Source: Bimastos eiseni
Taxonomy: Eukaryota; Annelida; Clitellata; Crassiclitellata; Lumbricidae
NCBI GenBank assembly: GCA_959347315.1
Contig: OY365818.1
Location: forward strand, 7,278,305 to 7,342,304
DNA: 64,000 nt
Reading direction: 5' to 3'
The notes below the pieces were generated by a model, which saw nothing but the letters and a program-made list of their open reading frames with translations, was not told the origin of the DNA and did no database searches. The position numbers and the translations under genes are program-made. Positions 26,401-41,400 of the stretch are shown here, piece by piece (within the stretch, counting starts at the first letter, position 1; the number at the start of each line of letters is the position of its first letter).

Positions 26401-29400
26401 TATGGAGAATGCCAAGAAAATAATGTAATGTAATACAATTTATGTAATGTAATGTAATGTAATCAAGAGAGGCACAGTGTAGCGTTGCCACGCTCATCGC
26501 AGAGTCAATTCAAAATTTGCTGAGTCAACACACAACAGCAAATAGTTAATTAATGAAGCAAGTTAAATAAATTATAAATAGTAAGACTCGAAGAAATGGA
26601 ATCCGCACATGCGTTTACACTCAGGTCCATTTATTTAAGTCTTGCTATGTCGGAATTTGCAATTCCCATTCACGACAAGAGTCCAAGAACAGATTTAATA
26701 AAACTATCATCGCCCCATTGTCCTCATTATCCTCTCATCAACCTGTTCGCACCTCGTAAGGTGCTAAACATGGCCAACAGATCTAAATAGGTGCGAGTTC
26801 AGATGCCTAGAAAATGTTGCAGAGCTCACCATACAGCAAACTGTCATAATTGCAATTGAACATTTATAAAGTGCAACTCAGAGATTCAGAGGTGATAGTA
26901 CTTACAGCCGTCTGGTGTTCTTATAGCATCCGTGGCTGGTTCCCCGTAGTCCACCGCATTATTCGCTGATATTCGAAATTCGTACTCTGCTCCACGCTCT
27001 ATAGAAAAGAACCAACATTTGATTTCCTCTCAAAAGGAAATACATAACTCACCCACAGCTTAAACCTGAGATACTGGGAATGATAAAAATAAGAGTAATA
27101 ATAATAATAATAATAACAATAAACTGAGAATGCATACAAATAGTTAATGCAATGAACAATTTACAACATAAGAATGTATAATAACACTAATTACAATACT
27201 AATAAATATACACTTTCAATAATATTGAAAACGGTCAAATAAGGTCTAATAATTAGTTTAAATTTGTCCCTGAAGGCTTTACAAAGAAAGAAAATTGTTA
27301 CAACAATGATATAATAAAAATAATAATAATAATGATAATAAATAACAATATTGAGCTCTTGACAAAACAAAGACTATTAATTGCAAATAGTAACTCCTTA
27401 AAACCCACTATGGGACATTACATTAAATAGTAGTGCTACAAAAATGGAAGAAATAGTAGTAGTATTCAGTCAGTCATTACCAAGATATCCCGTAGTGAAT
27501 TGGAGACGATCGGCCTTGAAGCGCCTCTCCTCCACATAGCTCTCACCCAGAACCCCATAGGTCAACTTGTATCCTTCCAACTGTCCATAGGTAAATCGTG
27601 GTGTCTGCCATGACACCGACACAACTGGCGGCTCCTCCTGACTAAGTGTCAGCTGTAGACCTCGTGGTGCACTCGGAACTGTCAGTAAATAGAACGCATT
27701 AACTGTCAGTAAATAGAATGCAGGAAATGTCAATCAATACTCAATAGAATTCAGGACCTGTCAGTCAATGGAACACAAGAACTGTCAGTAAATAGAACAC
27801 AGTAACTGTCAGTCAAAAGAATGCAGAAACTGTTAGTAAATAGAATGCAGGAAATGTCAGTAAATAGACCGTAGGAACTGTCAGTAAACAGAATGCACTG
27901 TCAGTAAATAGAACGCAGGAACTGTGAGTCAATATAACGCACGGTGCCGGTGAAAATGACATCAGGAATATTTGCATACAGTCACACCAAATTATAAGAC
28001 ACAAAAATCTGCATGCTGTCATTCAGAATTATAAAAGTCCCCCTCTGGCAAAACACAGATGGACTGACAATATGAATGATTACGTGCTGACAGACAATAT
28101 GAAACAGGAAAATTTCACATGCTGTTGTCCAGTGACGTCTTGATTATAAACATATCAGGTTAGTTAAAACGATACGAAATTGCCTAGCACTTCTATTGAA
28201 TTTTTCTTGAAGTCACTCTCTAAAAATGTTCATTTATGACATGCTTTGTTTGTCCAGGCTTTACACTGACATTACCAGAGTATAAGCAGCGTAAGTAATC
28301 ATAATTGTAATTAACACGATTTCTCCAGCATCGTCAGTAGCAAGCTACTGCTAGAACACTTCATACTCCCCCATCAGCACAAATGCCAATGCCTGAAGTA
28401 TCCGTTTTCGAAAGGGAAAGGTTCGTGGCTTTCTGAATAGGTGTAGGACAGCATTTCCCAAACTGTGTTCTGCAGATACCTAGGGTTCTGTGATATGAAG
28501 ACAAGGGTTCCGCAGAAAAAGTTCTGTGTGAACAAATGGAGGCATTTTGCTTGACATCTGTGTTTAAAATAACATAAAAAAGAATTCATATGTCATTGTC
28601 ATCAATATTTGTGTTGTTATTGTTAATCGAATCTAGGCCTAAACCAAAAACAGTCTGCATTCTCAAGCATTTGTACCTACAACAGAATAGCCTATGTTTA
28701 ATAATTATTTTGGATGGGGTACCATAAAAAAAATTAATATCAAAGGGGTTACACTGCAAAAAAGATTGGGAAACGCTGGTGTATGAAACTGTTCCAGGCA
28801 CGTAGAGTGGTCGATTTCCTCTCAGAGGCCAACCTAACATAAACGTACGATTTTTCTTATAACGTCATCCCAGACCTGCTCCCTTAGTCTTGACTTTTCT
28901 CGGCTTGGTTCTTTCTCCGTCTCCCTTGCGGGTATACGCTGCAATCTGAAACTGGTAGTACGTGTCCGACTGTAATCCAGTGATCGTAACTTCGTTCTTC
29001 AGACCATCAAGAGTGTCAATCATGGCTGGAGATCCGATCAGCTCATCGTTGTCGTTCACCTGAACATAGTACACTCGATATCCGCGAATCAATCCGCCCT
29101 GCTCCTTGTCGCTCGCGGGACGCCATTGTATGTTGATGGACGTGGAATTGATCGACTCCAATTTGAGTTTTCGAGGCTCTGCAGGAGCTAAGCAAAATAA
29201 AATGAATGGCAACGTTACAAGAGTATGAATGAATGAATTAATTAATGATTCAATGAAACGTGATACAGCGCTTCTTCAAGAAACCTATTCCGTGGCGCTC
29301 TCTGCGCTAGCCTACATGATGTTAAATGTCAATTCAACGAGTGTTAGAACAGTTAGCAAAACAGTGCATAGTAAGCTAGAAGGAGTCACCAATGGTTGGC

Positions 29401-32400
29401 CCACACACAAGGGCTGAACCATTCAAGGAATTCTCGTCAACAGCTGATATATTATAGCACAGATGTTCAGAGTCTCTGGGTCAAGCTGCGTCGAAAGGGT
29501 AGAGCGACGACTGCCGAGAGTAGTGCCTACAGCCAAATTGTTCTATCGCACCAGTAAGCTTGCTGTTAATTGTGATGAAGCTCATGTAAATGATTCATTT
29601 AAATTATTCATCTTTTGGCATTTTCATCTGTGACCCGTGATTAAAATATCAGCTCATTTGGCTAATCGTGTGAGACCATAAATTTGGAAAAATAATCCAG
29701 GACCTCTGGAATATTAATCAGAATCTACCGCAATTACTGATTCAGTAAGAATTGAATGAAGTGCATGTACGTTATTCATTTAGCATGTCCAAGAGGTTTT
29801 TAATAGCCTCAAAGGCACGCAAAAGAAGTCCATAATGTCCAGCAATCATGTCATGCAGGTTAAATAAGGAGATGACCCCTAAGCTAGCCATGAGGCAGCC
29901 ATAAGTACGAAGTGTTGTCGACTGTATTTTCTTAGCCTCGGCATATATGTTCAGTCTTCTCCCTTGCCATGTGAGCATCTCATCAACAGCAATTGTAACT
30001 GAACATTGCACACACACAGTCAGTGTACTATTATACACGAGTTGGCTAGGGATGCAGATGGGACAAAAAAAAACCAAAATCTTCTGCTGTGACAGGGATT
30101 TGAACTTCCGACCTCCTGGTTAACAGTACAGCATGCTATCCACTGTGATTCATTAAATGGAATGAGGCATATAACTAGGATTATATAGTTGACTTGTGCA
30201 TTACAAACATAGTGAATCTCTCTATCAAGACAATTATTTAAAATTTTTAATTACTGATTATTTATTCTATGTAGTATAATAATTGCTTGTGCTGTATGTC
30301 CAGCGGTGCATTTGCAAGTTGGCAATTAAAGAATACACTTCTTTTAAACTATCATTTACCCAAAGGTCGTAATTTGAGGTTGGAAGAGCATTCTGCACCA
30401 TGAAATAGGAAAGACAACAGATGGAGAAAAAAACGATGTTTGGTCTAAACAATTTTATTCTTCAGCTGCTGATAGATTTGACACGGTCGATACAAGAAAG
30501 CAGATAGTCGCGTTATAGGGTTTTATGAAACTGTACTAGCACTCATAGACCAGAGTCCACAGCCTGAAGCATAAGTTTGAAGTTTTCACTGTCCTATGTG
30601 ATGGCAAAGGAGACGACAGGACTTCATCTGCCATCTGTCAACTTCATTTTATTACTGCCTCTCAGGGTCAGCTAACGGTACACCTCAATTTCTCTTCAAG
30701 ATCCCCTTCTCGGTAGTAATATCTAGCACAGTGTTTCCCAAACTTTTTGGTCGTAGGACCCACTTCCGAAAATCTTTGAATGCCCGCGACCCACCTCACA
30801 AAAGCGAACAATATTGTGTTAAAATTTAATTGGCATTTCAACTTCAATTTGCAATGCATGCATTGAATATACTTGATAGAATGAAGATACTAGACTAGAC
30901 TTTACTCGTTGGAGTATACCATAGTAAACAAAACAACAAAGGTCAACAGAACAGTTTCATTTTGTTTTTTGAATTTAATGGTACTATTTTTAAACAGACC
31001 TGAAGCATGGCGACCCACTTCACAAGATGCAGCGACCCACTTTTGGGTCGCGACCCATAGTTTGGGAAACACTGATCTAGCAAATTTAAAACTTGAATTT
31101 TCAGAAACCTTAACGCAACTAAGTCAAACAGTGGAACTGTTGACCATACTCACTGAACTCCATTGTTCTGACTTGTATTGTCGGTGTACTGGGTCCCTCT
31201 CTCGAAGACTTGGCTGCAACCCTGATGTGATACACCGTGTTTGGGGTCAGGTCCTCAAGCAGGTACGAGTTTGAAGGTGGCGAGATGGTGACCCTCATGT
31301 TCTGTCGGAAGTGTGAATCATTGTAGTAGATTTCGAAGCTGTTGATGGTGTCGCTAGAAACTTGGGGAGGGTCCCATGTCAGCTGGATGGCATTTGGTGA
31401 TGCAGCCTCACCCTGAAGGTTAGTTGGTTGTTCAGGAACTTGAAACAAGAGCAGGTATTGGAAAACATTTACAACCAAACATCAAGTACATCAGTAGAAA
31501 AGGGACATACCCTGGGCAGTGGAAAGGAATTTAAAATAAACTACTCTGAGTTCAATTGTAAGCTTTCGATAAATAGCCTATTACAGTCATTAATAGAGAA
31601 CTGGCCTTAAAAATCGACAAATAGACTTGAATATAGAGTAAAGTTTAATAAAGATGTGTTTAATAAGTTCAAGAGTTTTAATGGTAAGCATGTGAGTTTA
31701 GGATTGCTCATCAGTAAATAAATAATCTCAAGTCCAAACTAGTTAAGTATCACGATTTCCAGAATTGCATGCATATGGTGATCCACAACTCTTCTTGTTG
31801 TAGGAAATCAATTAACCAAATCCCAATGGTGCGATTTGCCATTTTGGAACAAAATACTGGTTATAGGCATCCGCCGATTGATTGATATCATCTTCACTTC
31901 GGTAACAAACTTCGCCATTGTTAGCACACAGGCAGTGCCAGTCCCAAGCCTGGATAAAATAGGAGGGCAACGCCAATGATCTTTGTTATCACAGAGTGTC
32001 GTTACACTGCAACTACCAGCACTTAGATAACCAAGCCAAAGAAGCATTGAATAAGATTAGAAGTTTTTCCATCTAATCTAATATTGGTAATTCATTAATA
32101 CCACCATAGCAATGCAAAGGACATCAGTCCATATGGTCACAGCTAAGTAAAACTGATCGTCCGGTCAACAACTGAGGGGCGTAACCTTTCAGACGACTCC
32201 CTGTGGATGGTCACCCGGCAAATGGAGCCACAGACAGAAGTCAAATTGAATCACATGCAAGTCATACATCCACTGTTCCATACGGTCTCCCTCAAGTCCA
32301 TGCCATGATATGCACTCAGGTGGAATTTGGAAATGCTGTATACATTGGTCTTTCTTCCTCCAGATGCCTGTTGAGAGTGCTGCTGAATCGAGCAGTGCTA

Positions 32401-35400
32401 TATAAATGCTTGATTACATTACATTACATCCAGCTCACATTATAATTCCACACAGCAGAAGTAGATACGACTTAAGCATTTAGTGCGCACTGTATCATTT
32501 AGTGCCCAAGGTATCAGTCCAATATGGTCACAGCTAAATAAAAATAGAACAGTTTCAGTTTTACTTAGCTGTGACCATGTTAGGAAACCGCTGGTGCTAA
32601 ATGGCATTTCAATCATTCTTGATACATATTCCCCTTTTAATTGGCCAAGCCCAACAACGTTAACTGGATCACACTTGAAGGCAATGTGCGTGTGTTATTT
32701 ACGAACGATGACTCAAGACCTGGGTATACATTTGTATGGATAAAGAAACCAAATCAATGGAAAAATATTGCATAACACACTAACTACACGAAAAGTTGTA
32801 AATGTTGCACACTTAACCATAACTCCTTTTGACGGGAATCCGTTGGTTGGTTCCATCCCCGTGTGTGTGTTTGGCCGCAGCCTGGCTGAGAGCGCCTCTG
32901 AGTAGGTTTCTTGAAGGGCGCTATATAAATTTTCATTGTTTCATTGCTATATTATTATTCTTTTCTGGTAATGTACTCAATGGCTTGAAACTGCATGTTT
33001 GCCGGATTTCACCACTGTTGACTCTAAACTAAAGTTATCACAGCCTTGATGAGCCATAATTCATTTAAACTAGCGTCACTTCGAAGCTGATGTTGACGAG
33101 ACACCTCACAAATATGTCTGACTACAATTACAGCTTATATAGCACTACTTCATAGTAACACTGCACAAACGTGTCACAAATGATGTGTAAAGCAATCTAT
33201 ACGGCGTGTATTCAACAACTCAGGTCAAAAAATTCCAGACACTACAAGCCACAAATTAAACTGTTTTTCTGCAATCTACTTTGGTGGCTTGGGTACCTGG
33301 CTACTTCAGACTCCAAACTCACCAAAGATCAAGCCGTCTAGGCTAGAAGCAAACTTACAACTATACGAGTATCCTGTTCTAAGCAGTGAGTCACATACTA
33401 ATGTATACCCAGTACTACTTGCTCTTAGCCGATATCCGTATATCACACATGTATCACGAATGACGTGAAATGACTACTGTCCACCGCATGCCGAGCAAGA
33501 GGTGGAACTATCACGTGATTGCATCACACAGAAAAAACACTCTGCACAAGTTTCGATCGTCGTCTAAAAACGGCGGAAAAGTTTTCCAGATGATCGCAGA
33601 TGCCGAACGTATGATTCGAGATCTGTGTTCATCGACTCTACACAGAAGACAGAGTGAAGCTGTGTGGTCAAAAGTAAGAAATTAACGTAAATGAATAGTT
33701 ATTATCTGCAGCCTTCTCTTGTCTCACCTGGACCAACTGAAGTAAATAGAAGCAAATTGTCACGTTGAAAATAGTAACACACAGTGTTATGAAAGAATCA
33801 ATCTGCCCGGTGTAAATAGAAGCAAATTGCCCGGTAAATAAAAGTAACATTCAGCATTAGATAAAACGTCTCACTTCTTGAATCACTGAATGTAAACTGC
33901 ACAGTTAATAAATAATGGCTTGAACAAAAGTCTGATAAAAGTAGTGGTTAAAAAGATGTGCTCGTAGATTAACAAGCTTTGACGAAAAAGTTCAGAGAAA
34001 TTCCTCCGACACATAGCCTAATGCCGCCATGTTCTATATCAGCCTCAATACTCTCCTATGTAGCTAGGGTCGGTTGGGAGCACACCCAAGGAGATGATCT
34101 TGAAGGGTTACTATATAAAATCCCCCAATTAATGAATCAATTAGTTGCATACACCAAAAGACACACGCAAATTTCTTGAACAGACCAGAATATAGAATTA
34201 ACTTAAATTTTTTAACAGTTGAACAATACTGGACCAGACCATCAGCATTTAAAATGGAATCCATCCAAACCGAAATTGTTACAGTTTGAAGAAAACATAA
34301 AAAATTGATAGAGTTGTGATTTGGAAGTTCTCTATAAAATACCTCAACAACAAAAATACATACATAAACACACCAGCGACACTTTAACATCAGTTTATCA
34401 TCTCTCACTGTAAAAGGGTCATAGTCTGTTGAGCTGTAGATACAGTTTATCTACACCTTATCTTAGTTATCTAAATTCAGTGAGAAGAAGTGCATAATAG
34501 TCATTGACCAAAAATCAAATAACGATAAAAAGTAATGTTTATTAATTGTTGAAATTCTGCTCCAATGATATTCAAAATAAGCATTCATCACCAATTCATT
34601 GGACATGTGCTGTATAACATATCTTCTGAATGAAGACCTGATTGTCCATTCCCTTAGTGATCCATTGGTTGATGCCTTCTGCATTAGACACCTGTTGATG
34701 CCTTCTGCATTAGACACCTGTGCCATGAAAGTTATCAATTAATGACAATAATAATAATTGCTAAATAATACTAATGAACAGTTGGCTGCAGAACGGTAGT
34801 ATTAGTAAAAAATAAGCTTTATAAAATGAGCACTTGTACTTACAATCGAATATTCCTGATACTTCCAGCACTGAAAATATCCACAAGCTAGTTTGGTTAA
34901 TTACTAAATGGCATTGCCTTTAGCTAATTAGATTAAAATGCTGCCTCAGATGCGGAAGCAAAAACAAATTTCTAATTTTGTTTAAAGAAGTTCTTATCAT
35001 CACCATAACTCATTTATAGAGCACACACCTTTTGCAGGCACTGAAGATGACAATGAGAGGCAGCCATGACTGAGAAGTGTTAGCACATTCCCTTTCTCAG
35101 CCTTGGCGCATGAGGGTCATACCCAAATGCAGTCTGAGTTCACTAGGAGCAAGATATAAACGATCTTTCTGATATGACCGGGATCTGAACCCGAGACACA
35201 GGGTAACAGTCCAGTATGTTAACCAGTAGTTAACCACCTAAATCACCGAACCTCTTGAAACTCACTGTCAAGTACGAAGCTTTCTTGATCGCTCGCGCCA
35301 CGACTCAACCCTCATTCACTAGGTGGCACTGGTAAAAAGAGCAGTAGGGCATGATGAGCGCCTTGCAATGTCGCCATACAGTTAAATTCGACTACTGTAA

Positions 35401-38400
35401 TAACTTGTGATCAATGGTCATATACCATCAATTTGAATTTAATAAACGAAGATTATCATTAACATAACTAGGCCTAGAGCCAAGACAACATTCCACCATG
35501 TTCCGTTCCCGCCCACTTCACAACCATCGCTATATCAATCCTCCTATCAACTAAGTTTACCCACCCACTCAAGCAAAGCCCCATCGACCACTGACCTCCC
35601 TGTTGAGTCCGCACCCTGATTGGCTCGGAGAGCGGCCCATCACCAACTGCGGTGTAGGCCAATACGCTGATAAGGTACGTTCGATTTGTGAGCAAATTGC
35701 TGATTGTGGTCAACTGACTGTTGTCCACTGGATGGACAGTCCATAAAGACATCGGGAGATCAGGACTGCTTGCCAAAGTGTAGTATACTTTGTAACCCTT
35801 CAATATAAAACAGACGTAAAACACGCCGTAATTTACGATACATCTACGATAATTCATGATGTATATGCAATTTATAATATTTCTACGAGATATCTCAACA
35901 GCGAGAATCTTGCTACACATTTCATCACTAATCAACAAACATACTATTCACTGTAATGTTGTGTTCAGATTAATCAACTAAGTGAGGCATAATAATCATT
36001 TTAATAAGTATTACCATTGTTGTAATTGATACAATGATAACAATAACTATTATCATCATCAACATGATCATCATCGTCATTAATTTCACAGAATATATTA
36101 AAAAAAACTTCGCTTTACAACAAGGCATGTTACGAGAAGATTATGAGAATAAAGCAGACAAGGAATACCGCAAGAATTGCAATACCGATGTATGCAATGT
36201 CAGATGTATATGAAAACAGCCACACTAAAAACTTTACTTTAAAGAGCCTCAAGGTTATCAAAAGGCACTACATACATAGACATTATATATATATATATAT
36301 ATACACATAGATATATGTATGTATATGTATATATATATATCATTAATTTATAACTTCAAAATTGTGCAACTCACCACAATCACACCATTCGGCACCTTTG
36401 GCTCATCCCAGTGCACGACCACGGTGTTAGAGCTGACCGGTTTGGCACGAACATTCTGTGGAGGGCTACTTGGCACTGGAAGGACGATGAGGAGGAATGT
36501 CAGAAAAGCAAGCAACTATCAAGCGTTTAGTCATCAGCAGCTAATAAGTGGTTACTACTATGGCACAGTTACTAGGCAGAGATATTTTACCATATTACTA
36601 TTTTACACAGATGGGTGTGAAGATGCACACACGTGAAAAGCTCCCACACTAAGAAGCTCGAATAGAAATCGTTTTAAAGAAACGTTTAAGGTTGAAATAG
36701 CATCCGTCTAGTAAACTAACAATTTCATGCAGGCAGGAAAAATGTTGAACCAAAAAATAAACTGTCTGAATTCTGAATCAGATGTTCTCCTGCAATTCGT
36801 CATCAGAACTCTTAACAATATTTATTCACAAGACATGAATGTTGAGAATGATGTTATTTTAAAAATAAACTGTGGAATGAAGAATTCATCTGATTCCTAT
36901 TGCTATTGATTAGCTGTTGCTAATTCTAACTATCAGCTACAAGATTCTGCTAATTCAAATTCTAAATAATTAGCACATTTCAATTAATAATTCTTATCTA
37001 ATTTAGTCAGGATCTGTAAGCTTCTCTGTTAGGGGTCACAGCAGAAAACTCTTTGAACATTAGAACCTTCAGTTTGGAGAAAATAAAATAACAGGCTTGA
37101 AGAAACATAACAAAAACTTACATTTAAAAACCAAATAAAACATACACTAAACACCAATGCAAAGCTTAGTTCTAGAAGCAAGAACCCACTTATATAGACA
37201 AAACCACCCATGATCTAGAATTATATAGACACCATTGTACAAAACAGGCAGCAATTGATTCATACAATTGGAGATGAAGCTAATGCCAGCCATTCTAATA
37301 ACCACTGACTGAACATAAATAGCCCAAATCTTGGCAACAGCTCCCTCTAAATCAAGTGGTCAAAATAGATTGAAACAGCACATAATTTTATAACCACAGT
37401 AAATCAAATAAAAAAATCTTCACATTCACAATTTATAACTAGACTAACTTTGTGTTAAAAAATGCTCAGAGAAGAGTTGCAATTCTAAGAATATCATTAG
37501 TTTCCAATAAAAACAACTCAATTATTGTTAGATGAGTAAAAAAGATGCAAATAACAAAACAAACTCACCCAATAAGCAATTCAAAAGATATAATTACAAT
37601 TAGAAATTTACCAAAACCTGATTTTAATTCCGAATCTATTAATAAATTTTCTATTAAGATTGATAAGCTCAATAATGTACGTATTTCACAAAAATTCAAA
37701 CTAATACCAACGATCTTGTAGTTCTTAAGTTAACGAATGAACTTATATGCAAAACTACTATTGTCAAGAAACTAAAACGAACCTGTAGTTCTTAAATAAA
37801 CAACAAGATCTTTTATGCAAATTTACTATCGCTAAGAAACTAATACGACCTTGTAGTTCTTAAATAAACACATGAACTTATATGCAAAATTACCATCACA
37901 ATTCATATAAAACTAAAACATTTCCACAAGCATATGCAGCAAAATTCACGACAATTTCGACAACTCACGGAACTACTAACCTAACTCTCCAGTAGTGACA
38001 TCTACCGGACTACTTGCCATGCTCCGCCCAACTCCGTTCATCGCCGAAACCCGGAACTCGTACACGGTATGTGCGTTGAGACCGCGCACCGTGTACTCTG
38101 TGTCAGTGATGTCAAAGATTTCCTCGTATTTGCTATCGGGGGCAAATTTTGGTTTGTACTGAACCACGTACGACAATACCGGGTCAATGTTCCCCGAGTT
38201 CCAAGTCAGCTTGACGGATGCGGCGGAAACTTCGGACAGGACGAGACTCGTGGGAGGCTTTGGCAGGGCTGAAGCACATACAGAGAAAGAAAATAAAGAA
38301 AATGAAATGACAGAACTCATAAACTGATCTCGACAGAGAGAGACGTAACTTAACTCAAACCCTTCCGGGATTTCCAGGTCGTGAAATAAATTTTGAGCTA

Positions 38401-41400
38401 AAAGGCTAATGTGCCAGCTCGCACACTCGAGATGAAAAATCACGAAAAACAAAAGCAACGGACAATTGTATTTCTTAAAAGGAATCACGCTTCAAAGGAT
38501 TTAAAAATCGCTGATTTAGAACAACAATGCAGGCAGGCAAACCACGAATTAACAAACCACGCCTCTTCTAAGTTCTAATCACGACTACTGATGATGATTT
38601 AAGAGCTAATACTTATTAATTACATAACTAATGAATTAGCTAAAAACTTCAGCCCTAACGCTGCTTGCTGAGTGCCACAAATTAATAGTATTCAAAATTC
38701 AAAACAAAGAATACATATTAGACTGCTTGATTATTCACAAGTATGCACTGGCAGGATTCCTACCAAATAAACTTGTTTTTAAATCAAAAAACAAAACAAT
38801 AAAAAGTACAACAGCAATGAAAATAACTAAATCACATTACAAATATCCAGTAGTCATAAAAGCATTGATAAATGCCATATGTCAAAAACCAGGGATTTTT
38901 TTAAATGCCTAGGCAATTTGCAAAATCCTAGCCCTATACTAACCCTAATCCTGACCTTAAATAATGCCTAAAAAGCAAGGCATTGTACAAAATGCCTGGT
39001 TTCACACATTGCCTGTGATATATACAAATGCAATTCCAAAAGCTTAATATTCGCAATTCACACACACACACATATATATATATATATTTGAAAAACATTA
39101 TTTACATATTTAAATTTATGTCATCCTGAATCTATACTAAAAACCTATACACAATCTTTTACAGTATGATCCAAATAAATCTCAGATCAATCCAGTCTAT
39201 CATACTCTAATTATAAAGGCTGAGAAATAATACCATGGATTATGCATTACTAGAAACAAATTCTTATCGAAACGCCACATACTATGTTTTCATAGCTCTT
39301 TAAAGAAAAATATCTTGTGCTAGCAAATAAAGCTCTTGAATCCCAGGAGAAAAATAGATATGACAACCAAATAATGATTGCCATATAATTATATGATCTG
39401 GAGCAAAGATCAGGGCACACAATCTGTTATACACTGAGCCAGTGAACATGCTGGTCTTCCTGCAAATTGAGCTAATGAGTCAGGCTGCCATGCCTTGTGA
39501 GCACCGAGAAATTTTTAAGACTTACATTACATTACATACATATATGTTCAGTTGCAACCTTGTTTAGCAGTGGCTGCTGTGACAGCAGACACTGAGCTAC
39601 AAGGTTGACTGAAATTTTAAACAGTTATGATGTTCCATAAGTAATGGACAATTTGACCTTGTACCAAACCATTTCAGTGGTTTCAATTTTCACTTTCAAG
39701 TATGAAAAATTTACAATGTAGAATTTGCAGTTACAATTTTCACAATTTCTTAAACATATATTTCAGCAGAACACGCCTATATGCCAATAGCCATTGAACA
39801 CATACAGATAAACTCTGCCACTTCTCATATTCTTGGCAGTACAAGCCCCAAGCCTGGATAAGGAGGAGGGCGAGGTCAATGATCTTGTTATCACACAGCA
39901 TCATTAAACTTAAACTAATGCTGCTACTACATACTGATAGGATTGTAGATAAAGTTATCAGAGTATCTGTTTAATAAACCTCTGATTTTTGCTATCAATC
40001 AATTAAGCTCAGCTGCTTACAGTTCAAGAAAATAAAAAATGTTTTCTTATTAATCTGCTAATATATACAATACATGTATATGATAAAAAAATGAACAAGT
40101 TCAAAACAAGTCTCAAATTAATGTCAATTAGTGAGTATAATGAATCACTAAACAAAATAATAAAGAAATGACATAGCTGGTATTCATAGATGCAAAAGAA
40201 AAACAATTAGAAACAAACTAAACTAAAAACAGCTCACAAACTTAAAAAAATCCACAGAACACCAATCCAAGTACAGAACAAAAGATGTGACGACCTCTCA
40301 CCTTTAACCCGCACCTCCACGTCGTATTCGATGTTCCCGAGTTCAGAGGTTGCGACGCAGGTGTAGGTGGTGGTTTCTTGAACGTTGGAAAGGATGAGAA
40401 TGTTCTTCCCTGTGGGAATGTCATCTTCATTGGTCAATTCCACTGCTCCCAGTCGCCACTTGATCTTCGGCATTGGGGAGCCGACCGCCACGCAGGTAAG
40501 GTTGGCCGAACCGCCGGGCATGACCTCCACGCTCTCGGGCGGAATAGAAAAATGTGGTGGCACTCGTCTTACTGAAAACAGAAGTGAAATTATACAAAAT
40601 TTAATGAAATATTTTCATGCTCAGAATCAAACAATTAATGTGGCATGACCCTTCACGACTGTCTGAATGGGTATCACGCCATTTCAGTCTGCCTATATGG
40701 ACCACCGTGTTTACATGATATACCTCTTCGTGAAAATAATAGTCATGAACAACAGGTGAACCAGCATACTCAGGCATATGAGAGATTTGTATTTAGTTAA
40801 GAAATTGGTGAGGTGCACATGCAGAGCTAAAACTAATTGATTACAACAAGATATCATGTAAACTTTACATTTCTACGCTGCAAGTAAAGAAAAACGTGGG
40901 ATCAAGTCACAATTGAGACCAAAGAGAGAGACTGGAAAAGCAAGGGTTTCTCATCTTTGATAAAAACAAGAACAATGCTGCATGCAGGTGGAGTAATCTC
41001 TGGAAGACAAAGACCTGTTGAACAACATCTTGATAGTACACTTACTAAACTAAAGATAATCCGAGCCACAAGAAAAATTGACCAAAAGAAGTGCTTAATA
41101 ACAATCGCAACTGAAAATTGTAAAATGTATCTATAGGCATAGTCTCAACGGTTGGTATTTTAACAGCAATGCCGTGTAAAACAATTCTGCATGCAGGGTT
41201 TATACAACAGGTATTTTATTATTGTTGGCAGGCCAGTTGAGCAAAAACGATAACAAGAAATGAACAACATCTCCGGGAACATTGTTTATATTTACATGCA
41301 TTGCACATGTATATAAGTACACCAACATATATCCATATATCCGTGTGGCATGGTGGCTGATTGGTTAGCCCGTAACACTCTGTGTGCGCTGAGTGAGCGA

